From: Candidatus Sulfopaludibacter sp.
Lineage (GTDB): Bacteria > Acidobacteriota > Terriglobia > Bryobacterales > Bryobacteraceae
DNA: 64,000 bases
Assembly: GCA_031292755.1 (NCBI GenBank)
Contig: JARLGM010000007.1
Coordinates: 28,533-92,532 of the forward strand
Direction of reading: 5' to 3'
Under the pieces are notes generated by a model, which was not told the origin of the DNA, ran no database searches, and saw only the letters and a program-made list of their open reading frames with translations. Shown here one piece after another: positions 1 through 13,100 of the stretch. The position numbers and the translations under genes were made by a program. Numbering within the stretch: the stretch's first letter is position 1; every line of letters starts with the position of its first letter.

Positions 1-1524
1 CCTTTCTGGCCGGTGTGAGCGCGTTGTTTTGCTGCACGATGCTGTTCAGCTCTCCCGGAGCCACGGAGAGAAAAACCTGCGTGCCGCCGAAGGCCCTGGC
101 GCCGCGCACGAGCGCTCCGGGACAGCGATCCAGGCGAATCACCGGAGCCGTGGGCAAGGGCTTGCGGGTAGCGACGCCGTCCAGGTCCAGTTCCGTGGAA
201 TCGCGCACCAGAAAGGCGGGACCGGCGCCGGCATCGATGCGCACGTTGTGCAGTTCCAGGTCGCGGGTATGGGAAGCCTTCAGGCCCGAACCGGCAGTGG
301 CGATTACGTCGCTGATGCGCAGGCCGTCGATGGGCATCTCCGGCAGTCCCTCGATGGCGATAGCTTCACGGGCGCGGTTGATGGTCATATTGGCAATGGC
401 GATATTGCGGAAGACGGGAGTGCGGTCGGAGACGGGCTCGCCGGTGCTGGGCTTCTCGCCTTCCATCAGGTAGAAGTTGGTGACGTCGATGGCCACGCCC
501 ACATCTTCCATGGTCCAGCCGGTGAAGCGGAGATCTTCGACTTTGCCTCCGCGGCCGCGCCGGCTCTTGATGCGCACGCCCTTCTCGGTGCCCTGGCAGG
601 TGATATTGCTGGCCACCACGTTGCGGATGCAGCCGGAAGTCTCGCTGCCGATGGTGACGGCGCCGTGGGCGCGGTGCACGGTGCAATTGTCGATGCTGAC
701 ATTTTCGGTGGGCCGGTTGACGCGCAGGCCGTCGGCGTCCTTCCCGCTCTTGAGCACGATGCCGTCATCGCCGGTATCGATGTAGCAGCCGGAGATGCGC
801 ACGTTGCGGCTGGAATCGACCGCGATGCCGTCGGTGTGAACGCCGGGATAGGTTTCGATAATGACGTCGCGGACCACGGCGTTATCGGCATAGAGCAGGT
901 GGATGGTCCACATGGAGGAGCCGGCGAAGTGGACGCCTTCGATGAGAATGTTCTTGCTTTCCATGAAGCGCACGAACGAGGGACGCAGTTCGGGCGCCAC
1001 CTGCCGGTACAGTTCGGGGGGGGGACTGGCTTGCGCAGCTCCAGCAGTTGCAGGAGGCGCTCCCAGGCGGCGCCAAAGGCCGACCCGGGATCGGCGGCGG
1101 AACGATCGTGGCGGCTCATGAGCTTGAGCCAGTCGGCGTTGTTGGTGGTGAGCAAGCCGCGGCCGGTGATGGTGACATTTTCCAGGTTGTGGCCGCCGAT
1201 CAACGGGACCGGAGTGAGGCACTCGATGCCCTGTTCGCGCCCGCTGGTGAAGGGGAGCCGTTGGGCCGGAAAGCGAACGGTCGCGCCGGCATCGATGTTC
1301 AGAATCAGATTGCTGACCAGCTCGATGGGCCCGGTGATATAGTTGCCGGCCGGGACATACACGGTGCCTCCGCCCGCGGCATGGGCGGCCTGAATCGCGG
1401 CGCGAAAGGCGGGGGCGGCATCGGCGGACCCGTCGTTGCGGGCTCCATAATCCATTACATTGAACGGAGCGGCGGCCCAGGCGGGCGCGGACAACAGCAG
1501 CAGGCAAAGCGTGGCACGACACAT
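1..1524 (-). pseudogene. GH28 polygalacturonase-like secreted pectinase, frameshifted and 3'-truncated by the window edge
   Basis: Right-handed beta-helix enzyme of glycoside hydrolase family 28, expected to hydrolyse polygalacturonan or rhamnogalacturonan outside the cytoplasm. The N-terminus (ATG at 1524-1522) is a signal peptide (MCRATLCLLLLSAPAWA) followed by the pectin-lyase-like opening FNVMDYGARNDG. The frame is lost in a run of nine G on the + strand (1016-1024). Upstream it reads ...LRKPVPP; downstream the family sequence resumes in another frame as ELYRQVAPELRPSF and continues open to base 1. The resumed part carries the GH28 active-site motifs: HTDG (usual NTD), GDDG, a histidine-glycine loop (AHGAVTIGSE) and VRIKS (RIK). 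One extra or two fewer bases in the run would restore the gene. The break may be a sequencing error, a true mutation or a phase-variable tract. It is divergent from rsfS. Confidence 0.85.
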
Positions 1525-1704
1525 AACGGCAACTTCAGGGTAACTCCGGGCGGCGAGATACAGGAGCGTGTCGATTCGGCCGCTGCCCGGGCCGCGCCAC
1601 CAGCCGGGTTGTGCACAGGGACCCGACGGCGGCGCTACGGATGGAGTGACTGTACCCCCGGCAGGCTCCCCGGCGCTGTAGTACGATACGCATAGGAGCG
1701 TGTT

Positions 1705-2091
1705 CTGACCAAGACCGACCTTACGGAAACACCCGACACCGAAATCGCAACGCCAACCTGGCTCCTCGCTGTCCGCGCCGCAGAATCCAAGAAAGCCACC
1801 GACATCCGGGTTCTGGATCTCAAGGGAATCACTTCGTTCGCGGACTATTTCGTAATCTGCACGGGAGCCAATCAACGGCAGATTCAGGCCATCGCCGACG
1901 AAGTTCGGATACAGCTCAAGGAGAGTGCCGGTGAGTTGCCCACCAGCGTCGAAGGCTACAGTCAGGCCGAATGGGTCCTGGCGGATTACGGCGACCTGCT
2001 GATTCACATCTTCTCGCCGAAATCGCGTGAATATTATGGGTTGGAACGGCTCTGGCGCAGCGCCCGCAGCGTTGAGATTCCGGTGGAGTGA
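1705..2091 (+). CDS. rsfS: Ribosomal silencing factor RsfS (probable CTG start)
   Basis: RsfS binds ribosomal protein uL14 and blocks joining of the 50S and 30S subunits in slow growth. The 128-codon frame has the family core: AVRAAESKKATDIRVLDL, then FADYFVICTGANQRQIQAIAD and the C-terminal EGYSQAEWVLADYGDLLIHIF and YYGLERLW motifs. The frame opens after a TAG at 1693-1695 and contains no ATG, GTG or TTG before the conserved core. The only usable initiator is CTG at 1705, six bases after a good ribosome-binding site TAGGAG (1693-1698). A GTG at 1700 is out of frame and meets TGA two codons later. It is the first gene of rsfS-rlmH-accD-folC; its TGA overlaps the rlmH GTG by four bases (GTGA). 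Product assignment is firm; the start is inferred. Confidence 0.88.
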   Translation: MTKTDLTETPDTEIATPTWLLAVRAAESKKATDIRVLDLKGITSFADYFVICTGANQRQIQAIADEVRIQLKESAGELPTSVEGYSQAEWVLADYGDLLIHIFSPKSREYYGLERLWRSARSVEIPVE

Positions 2092-2507
2092 AGATCTACC
2101 TTTACTTCATCGGCAAACCGAAAGATCCTCATACCAATGCCGTCGCGGAGGACTTTCTGGGGCGCGCCGCGCGATACTGCCCGGCGGAGATGCGCGAAAT
2201 CCGCCCCGATCGCGCCGACCTGTGGGGCAAACATCCCACGGCGCGCAAAATCTTTCTCGACCCGGGGGGCAAGCCGCTGGACTCGGCCGCCTTTGCGCGG
2301 CTTTTCGCCAACTCCGAAATGGAAGGCCGCGACCTGGTCTTTCTGATCGGGGGCCACGACGGTCTGCCGTCCGGCTGGGCAGCGCGCGCGGACCTTGTGC
2401 TTTCCCTTTCCGTCATGACTTTTCCGCACGAATTGGCACGAGCCATGCTCGCCGAGCAGATTTACCGTGCGTTTGCAACCTTGCGGGGCCATCCCTACCC
2501 GCGTTAA
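2088..2507 (+). CDS. rlmH: 23S rRNA (pseudouridine1915-N3)-methyltransferase RlmH
   Basis: SPOUT-class SAM-dependent methyltransferase that methylates pseudouridine 1915 in helix 69 of 23S rRNA on assembled ribosomes. At 139 aa it is close to the usual family length (about 155). The start MKIYLYFIGKPKD and the cofactor-knot segment DLVFLIGGHDGLPSGW followed by LSLSVMTFPHELARAMLAEQIYRAF are characteristic. It starts with GTG inside the rsfS stop (GTGA overlap), so translation is probably coupled. The rsfS-rlmH pairing is common in bacteria and supports both calls. Confidence 0.94.
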   Translation: MKIYLYFIGKPKDPHTNAVAEDFLGRAARYCPAEMREIRPDRADLWGKHPTARKIFLDPGGKPLDSAAFARLFANSEMEGRDLVFLIGGHDGLPSGWAARADLVLSLSVMTFPHELARAMLAEQIYRAFATLRGHPYPR

Positions 2508-2520
2508 CGTAGGACGTTGC

Positions 2521-3374
<854 letters not shown>

Positions 3375-3378
<4 letters not shown>

Positions 3379-4670
3379 ATTACCCCGATTCGGTTCACTT
3401 CCTCTACGCGCTGGGCAACGAAATCAAGACGGCGAAGTTCGGCCTGGAGCGCATTCAAGCCGTTCTAGCCGCGCTCGGCCGGCCGCAGGACCGCTGCCGT
3501 TTTGTGCACGTAGCCGGCACCAACGGGAAGGGTTCGGTCTGCGCCATGGTTGAATCCGGCCTGCGCGCACACGGCGTGCGCACCGGCCTGTTCACCTCAC
3601 CGCACCTGGCCGAGCCCACCGAGCGGATTCGCCTCGACGGCCGGCCCATCGCTCATAGCCGCTTCACCGACGCGTTCAACCGGGTCCACGCCTGCGCCGA
3701 GCAGATGCTGACCGCCGGCACAATCGATCTGCACCCCACTTATTTCGAAACCGTGACCGCCATGGCGATGTTGGTCTTCGCCGAAGAGCAGACCGGCATG
3801 GTGGTCCTCGAGACCGGGCTGGGCGGACGCCTCGACGCCACCAACGTGGTGCATCCCGAGTTGTGCGTCATCACGCCCGTGGATTTCGATCACGAAGCCT
3901 ACCTGGGCCGGAGCCTGGAAGCCATTGCCGGGGAGAAGGCCGGCATCCTGAAGGCCGGTGTCCCGGCCGTCTTTGCGGGGCAGCGGCCCGAAGCCGCCGC
4001 GGTGTTGGATGCGCGCGCCGCGCTCCTGGGCGTCCCGGTGCGGCGAACCAGTGAGTTCGCGGTTGACGGCCTCGCTCTTTCGGCGCGCGGCAGTTCCTTT
4101 CAGGTGAATGGACTGCGCATCACCTGTCCCCTTCCCGGGGAGCACCAGGTGGAGAATGCGTTGACCGCCGTGCGTGCGCTGCAAACTTTGGGCGTGCCGC
4201 CGGCTGCGATTGAAACCGGCATCGCGCGCACGCGATGGCCGGGCCGGTTGGAACTGCTGGCGGAGCGTCCGGAGACCATCGTGGACGGCGCTCACAATCC
4301 GGCGGGCGCGCGCGCGCTGGCGGCATACATCCAGCGCTTCTACGCGGGACGGCGCGTGCGCCTGATCTTCGGCGCCATGCGCGATAAGGCCATTGCGGAG
4401 ATGGCCGGCATTCTGTTTCCAGTGGCCCAACAGGTGATCGTGACCGCGCCCAGGCAGGCGCGCGCGCTCTCGCCGGAAGCCATGCGCGAAATCATCGATC
4501 ACCCGGACCTGACTGTAGTCCGGGACCTCGAGCAGGCTCTGACCCTGGTCCGGGAATCAAGGCCGGGGGACGTGGTCTTTATCTCCGGCTCGCTTTTCCT
4601 GGTGGCCGAAGCCCGCGAGTTGCTGGCGCCGGAAAAAGGCCAAGACGATGGGCATCGCTTTTCTTATTGA
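3375..4670 (+). CDS. folC: Bifunctional folylpolyglutamate synthase / dihydrofolate synthase
   Basis: Mur-ligase family enzyme that adds glutamate to dihydropteroate and polyglutamylates folates in the cytoplasm. The 431 aa match the family length. The ATP-binding loop is VHVAGTNGKGSVCAM (residues about 43-57), followed by GLFTSPHL, ERIRLDG, the LETGLGGRLDATNVV block, ITPVDFDHEAYLG with GEKAGILKAGVP, and the C-terminal domain motif ETIVDGAHNPAGARAL. It starts with GTG overlapping the accD stop (GTGA). The accD-folC order is widespread in bacteria. It is the last gene of the housekeeping operon; a promoter for the next gene follows at once. Confidence 0.96.
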
Positions 4671-4701
4671 GAATCGTCTGCCCACCGGCACACGATATAA
4701 T
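4667..4701 (+). promoter_or_regulatory. Putative promoter with consensus TATAAT directly before the BNR/VPS10 gene
   Basis: A perfect -10 hexamer TATAAT lies at 4696-4701, six bases before the ATG at 4708, which would place the transcript start at or next to the start codon (a leaderless mRNA). A possible -35, TTGAGA (4667-4672), sits 23 bases upstream, too far for an ideal sigma-70 promoter. No Shine-Dalgarno sequence precedes this ATG. Confidence 0.4.
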
Positions 4702-4707
4702 CGCACG

Positions 4708-7893
<3,186 letters not shown>

Positions 7894-7900
7894 ATAACGC

Positions 7901-7998
7901 ATCGCGGAGGCGCAGAGGCGCCGAGGAAAACGCGGAGGAATACAAATTTCCTTCAGTTTTTCTCCGCGTCTTCCTCCGTGACTCCGCGTCTCCGCGAT
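7901..7998. repeat. Extragenic imperfect inverted repeat, 37-base arms
   Basis: Left arm 7901-7937 begins ATCGCGGAGGCGCAGAGG. The reverse complement of the right arm (7962-7998) reads ATCGCGGAGACGCGGAGT. The arms match at about 30 of 37 positions around a 24-base AT-rich centre. They are built of a CGCGGAG-type unit, as in mobile REP-like extragenic palindromes. The repeat fills the gap between the BNR gene and the next gene, and could end transcription or stabilise mRNA. No second copy was seen in the window. Confidence 0.7.
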
Positions 7999-8012
7999 GA
8001 GCAAGGAGTCTT

Positions 8013-9497
8013 ATGAACAGACGTAATTTCGTGCAGGCAACCGCGGCAGGCGCGCTTGCGGCAGCGGCGGCGCCGGCCGCCGGTTCCAAGATGATCGGTA
8101 TACAGGTAGGCGCGGTTTCCTTCGTCGATGAAGGCGTCGAGAAGGTCCTTGATGTATTCCAGCAGGAAGCCGCTGTGAATACGTTATTCGTCGCCACCTT
8201 CACCTACGGCCGCGGCATCGCCGGCCGGCAGGTGCCGGGCCAGCCTTTGCCCGACCACGGCAAACAGCAGTATGACAACGGCAGCGGACCGGGGACCTTC
8301 CAGGGCGGCGCCTATACCAAATACCAGCCCGAGTATTTCAAAGACACCGTGCTCACGCAATTCCGCGCGCCCGATTTCGGCGATTTCGACGTGCTGGAAG
8401 CGGTCATCCCCTCCGCCCGCAAACGAGGCATGAAGACCATTTGCTGGTTTGAAGACGTCTGGGGCGGGCCGGATCGCGTGCCCAACGTGGCGCAGGCGCA
8501 GGAGCGGCGCTTCGACGGGCGGAATGCCGGCACGCTTTGCTTCAACAATCCCAACTATCGCAACTGGCTGCTGGGCATGGTGGAGAACTACGCCCGCTCT
8601 TACGAGATTGACGGCATCATGTGGGGATCCGAACGGCAGGGCGCGTTCGCCAACGCCATCAGCGCGGCGCACGGCGGCACTCCGCAAAACCCCACCGGCG
8701 TAACCTGCTTCTGCGAGCACTGTGAGCGCAAGGCGCGCGACCGGGGCATCAACGTGGAACGCGCCCGCGCCGGCTTTACCGCGCTTTGCGACTTCACAGC
8801 CGCGGCCATTCGCGGAAAACGCCCGGTGGATGGCTATTACGTGCAAATGTGGCGACTGATGCTGCGCTACCCGGAACTGCTGGCGTGGGAGATGCTCTGG
8901 ACCGACAGCCTGCGCGAAACCTACGCCGCCATGCACCAGAAGGTAAAAGCCGTCAAACCTTCCATCGGCATCGGATGGCACATCTGGCACAACAATTCCT
9001 TCAGCCCTATCTACCGCGCCGAGCAGGATCTGAGCGAACTCAGCCAATATTCCGATTTTCTGAAAATGGTGATGTATCACAATTGCGGCGGGGAGCGGAT
9101 GGTGGGCTACATCGGGCGCATGACGAAAACCATGTTCGGAGACGTACCGGCGCAGGAACTGCTGGATTTCCACTATCGCGTGCTGGACTATAAACAGGAA
9201 AAGCCGCTCGCGACACTCGCGCGAAGCGGCTTCTCGAGCGATTATGTCTTCCGCGAAGCCAAACGGGCCCGGGAAGCGCTCAACGGTACAACCACCCAAC
9301 TGTGGCCGGGCATCGATATCGATATACCCACTGCGCCGACCTCCAGCAAATCAACCCCGCAGGGAACGAAAGACGCCGTCCTGGCCGCGTTTCGGGCGGG
9401 CAGCGACGGCGTCCTTCTCTCGCGGAAATATTCGGAAATCAGGCTCCCGAATCTACGGGGAGCGGGCGACGCCATCCGCGAACTCGGCTTCGCCTGA
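8013..9497 (+). CDS. Tat-exported TIM-barrel protein, putative glycoside hydrolase superfamily
   Basis: 494-aa protein with a twin-arginine type leader (MNRRNFVQATAAGALAAAAA), so probably exported folded. The body looks like a TIM-barrel glycosidase-like protein: it has strand-ending acidic motifs such as CWFEDVWGGPD, a long segment LCFNNPNYRNWLLGMVENYARSYEIDGIMWGSERQG, and a CxxC pair (CFCEHCERKARDRGI) like that in beta-galactosidase-type putative hydrolases. The catalytic residues cannot be named with confidence. The start is supported by the ribosome-binding site AGCAAGGAGTCTT just upstream. It sits 119 bases downstream of the BNR gene across a palindromic repeat. Substrate unknown; a plant-polymer role is guessed from context only. 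Confidence 0.7.
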   Translation: MNRRNFVQATAAGALAAAAAPAAGSKMIGIQVGAVSFVDEGVEKVLDVFQQEAAVNTLFVATFTYGRGIAGRQVPGQPLPDHGKQQYDNGSGPGTFQGGAYTKYQPEYFKDTVLTQFRAPDFGDFDVLEAVIPSARKRGMKTICWFEDVWGGPDRVPNVAQAQERRFDGRNAGTLCFNNPNYRNWLLGMVENYARSYEIDGIMWGSERQGAFANAISAAHGGTPQNPTGVTCFCEHCERKARDRGINVERARAGFTALCDFTAAAIRGKRPVDGYYVQMWRLMLRYPELLAWEMLWTDSLRETYAAMHQKVKAVKPSIGIGWHIWHNNSFSPIYRAEQDLSELSQYSDFLKMVMYHNCGGERMVGYIGRMTKTMFGDVPAQELLDFHYRVLDYKQEKPLATLARSGFSSDYVFREAKRAREALNGTTTQLWPGIDIDIPTAPTSSKSTPQGTKDAVLAAFRAGSDGVLLSRKYSEIRLPNLRGAGDAIRELGFA

Positions 9498-9501
9498 TTA
9501 T

Positions 9502-9918
9502 CTAGTGCCGGCCTCCGTGGCCGCCGCCACCGAAGTGTCCGCCACCACCGCCAAAGTGTCCGCCGCCACCACCGTAGTGGCCACCGCCACCACCGCCATA
9601 GTTGCCGCCACCGAAGCGCCCGCCTTCAAAGTGGCCTCCGTGTTCGTAGTGCCCGTAACCGCCGTAACCGCCGTAACCAAACCCGCCGTACGGCGTCACA
9701 TATCCGTATCCCGGATAGGCGTACACCGGAGGCGCGTAATAGTTCCCGTAGTCCGGGTTAGGGTACGAGTAGCCATAGGGGTATGCAGGTACCGGTGCAC
9801 CATAAACCGGACCGCCAATCCCTATGCCAAAATGGATTCGCGCATCCGCCTTAGGCGGCGCGGCTAAGGCCAGCATTCCCACCAGCGCGATCATCGGAAC
9901 TCCCAATTTTTTCAGCAT
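9502..9918 (-). CDS. Small secreted glycine/tyrosine-rich protein
   Basis: 138-aa protein with a signal peptide (MLKKLGVPMIALVGMLALAA, cleavage near ADA). The mature part is low complexity: first Pro/Tyr/Gly-rich (PAYPYGYSYPNPDYG, PYGGFGYGGYGGYG), then Gly/His runs (GGGGGHYGGGGGHFGG) ending GGRH. Such composition suggests an unfolded or surface-deposited protein, perhaps metal-binding through the histidines; no family is recognised. ATG 9918 is chosen over an ATG six codons upstream because a strong ribosome-binding site GGAGG (9929-9925) lies six bases before it. It is convergent with the Tat-exported gene. Confidence 0.7.
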   Translation of the reverse strand: MLKKLGVPMIALVGMLALAAPPKADARIHFGIGIGGPVYGAPVPAYPYGYSYPNPDYGNYYAPPVYAYPGYGYVTPYGGFGYGGYGGYGHYEHGGHFEGGRFGGGNYGGGGGGHYGGGGGHFGGGGGHFGGGGHGGRH

Positions 9919-10055
9919 CTTCCACCTCCACTTCATTAGACGGGAAGGGTCCCCGGATGAATGAAAATCTTTGTAAGCACGGGGAATGTGGATTTTAGGA
10001 CGGTGTTACGAAAACCTATGCTTTTTCATTTATTTGCCGCATTGCAATAATTTTC

Positions 10056-10083
10056 TTGACTCCACTCCGCGGCCGAATATAGA
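10056..10083 (+). promoter_or_regulatory. Sigma-70 promoter of the first TonB-receptor gene
   Basis: TTGACT (10056-10061), a 16-base spacer and TATAGA (10078-10083). This predicts a start near 10090 and a 5' leader of about 70 bases ending in the ribosome-binding site AGGGAGGGG at 10151-10159. Confidence 0.6.
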
Positions 10084-10161
10084 ATCGCTCCCAATCACCC
10101 ATTTTTGTTTGGGCCTCATCGCGCATTGCAAGGGGTTATCTACGTTTCACAGGGAGGGGAT

Positions 10162-13100
10162 ATGAAGGGGAGCCATGCCATCGCTCGATTCAGAGGGAAT
10201 CGAGTTTTTGCCAGCCTGCCGGTGCCAGTGCTGTTTCTCGCACTGGGCGCCGCATCCGGCTGGGCACAAACGTCCACAGTGGGCACCATCGCGGGACAAG
10301 TGACTGACGAACAGAATGCGGCCGTTCCGGGCACCGAGGTGAAGATGGTCGACATCACCACCAACGCCGCACAGACCACCGTCTCGAACGACGCGGGCCG
10401 CTACATTTTCAGCTCCGTGAACCCTGGCACCTACAACGTGACGTTCAACAAGCAGGGCTTTTCGCTGTACCAGGTGAACGCGCAGAAGGTGGACATCGGC
10501 ATGGCGCTCACTCTCAATGCCAAGCTGAAGATCGGCGCTACAACGACCACGGTGGAAGTCACGGCGTCCACGGGCGCGGAGTTGCAGACCATGAACGCAA
10601 CGGTCGGCAACACCCTCAGCGGGCAATCGCTGCTGTTGCTGCCCAACCTGGGCCGCGACGTCACTTCGCTCTCGGTATTGCAGCCGGCCATGACAATGAG
10701 CGGATTCACGGCGGGTTCCTACAACGACGCCAACACGTATACCCTCGATGGCGGCAATATCACTGACGATATGGCGGGCAACACCACCGGCTACCAGACC
10801 AATTATTCCGGTCTGGGGGGAACGCAGGGCGGCGGCATTCCTTCCGGTGTGATTCCGACGCCCATCGAGAGTATCGAAGAATTCAAGGTGTCGGTCAGCA
10901 ACCAGACCTCCGACTTCAACAATTCCTCCGGCGCACAGATCCAACTCGCCACCAAGCGCGGATCCAATCAGTTCCACGGGGCGTTATACGAATATTATTT
11001 CGATACCGCCGTCGGGTCCGCGAATTCCTGGGTGAATAACCATACTCCGTTCAGCTTCGGATCGCAGCACCTGCCGTACACACCCATCATCTCCAACCAT
11101 CGCAACCGCTTTGGCGGCGCGCTCGGCGGGGAATTGTTCCCGAAAGACTTCCTGGGCAAGAAATGGTATTTCTTCGCCAATTACGAAGGAATGCGTTTCC
11201 CCAATGCGGGTCTGTACTCCAAGAACGTTCCTTCGGTGCTGCTGCGCGCGGGCGTCATTCAGGTGCCCGATGCCACCGGCAACAACTACGTTCCGTACAA
11301 CCTGAATCCGGGCCCCGTGACTGTCGGCGGCGTCACCTACCCCTCAGCCATCTGTCCGGCGGGCGCCTGCGATCCGCGCGGCATCGGCCTGAACCCGATC
11401 GTGAACCAGATCTGGAGCAAGCAGATGCCGCTGCCCAACAACCCGCTGGGCGGCGACACCTACAACACGCAAGGCTTCCTGGGCACCATCCGCACGCCCC
11501 AGACCGCCAACAACTACGTGATGCGCATCGATCACGATTTCAGCGACAAATGGCACTGGTACATGACGTACCGCGATTACAAGCTGGTGAACCTGACCAG
11601 CAACCAGGTGGACATCGGCGGCGTGCTGCCGGGCGCCACCTTCGGAAATCCGACTCCCACCGCGCCCCGGCCGCAGCAGCCCTCCGCGTGGACCACCGGT
11701 ATGACCACCTCGATCACGCCGACGGTGACGAATAACTTTGTATTCAGCTACCTGCGCCAATTCTGGCAGTGGGGCAGCGACAACGGCCCGGCGCAGCTTC
11801 CCGGTTTGGGCGGCGCGCTGGAGATCGGCACGGCCGACAGCGCCGCGGCGCTGATTCCCTACAACGTGAACACGCAGAACGTTCGCCAGCGCTTCTGGGA
11901 TGGCCAGGACAAGATGTTGAAAGACGACCTGACCATGATCAAGGGCAATCACCTGTTCGGCTTCGGCGGCACCTATCAGCGCAATTTCGATTACCACTCC
12001 CGTACCGATAACGGCGCCGGCGTGAACAATCAGATCAGCTACCTGAACAACAATTCGGGCTTCATCTGGGCGCAGAACGGAGCCAATCCGTACATTCCAG
12101 CCTCGGTGCCCACTTCCCAGCTCACCACCTACGAAGGACTATATGCGGAAGTTTTGGGCATGTTGAGCTCGACTCAGGTGATGTATACCCGGTCCGGTTC
12201 GCAACTGAACCTGCAACCCCTGGGAACGTCGGCCACGGATAAGTCGATCATTCCCACCTACGCCACTTACTTCTACGACACGTGGCACGCCAAGCCTTCC
12301 CTCACGGTGACGTATGGACTGGGTTGGAACCTGGAGTTGCCGCCCTACGAACTCAACGGCAACCAGGTGGCGCTGGTGGATTCGAACAATGTGCCGCTGG
12401 TCACTACCGACTACATCGCGCAGCGGCAACTGGCCGCCTTGCAGGGGCAGTCTTACACCCCGCAGATTGGCTACACGCTGGTGCGCAACGTAGGTTCCGG
12501 GCTCAAGTACCCCTATAACCCGTTCTACGGCGAGTTCAGCCCGCGCGCGTCGTTAGCATGGAATCCGCATCCCACCGACGGAATCCTGGGCAAAGTATTC
12601 GGCAATGGCAAAACGGTGGTCCGCGGCGGATGGGGCCGCATCTTCGGACGCCTGAACGGCGTGGACCTGGTGCTGGTGCCGCTGCTTGGCCCGGGCTTGC
12701 TGCAAGGCGTCACCTGCCAGAACCCGCTGATGAATGGGACCTGCGGTGGCAGCGGAGTCGCCAACCCGAACACGGCCTTCCGCATCGGGACCGATGGTCT
12801 GAAGGCGCCTTTGGCGGCCGCCTCTCCGACTCTTTCCCAGCCTTACTATCCCGGTCTCGGATCGAACCCCGAAACGATCGACCCGGATGCTCTGGACCCG
12901 CACTTCCGCCCCGACCGCACCGACAACTTCACGCTCACGGTGCAGCGCGAGTTGAATCAACACATGTCGCTCGAAGTGGGCTACATCGGCAAGATCCTGC
13001 GCAATGAGTACATGCTCATGAACCTGGATTCGGTGCCGTACATGACCACCCTCGGCGGCCAATCCTTCGCGCAGGCCTACTCCCAGATGTATCAGCAGTT

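Noticed and set aside
29..1342. 437-codon + strand frame over the GH28 gene
   Set aside because: Antisense shadow; the minus strand carries clear GH28 catalytic motifs on both sides of the frameshift.
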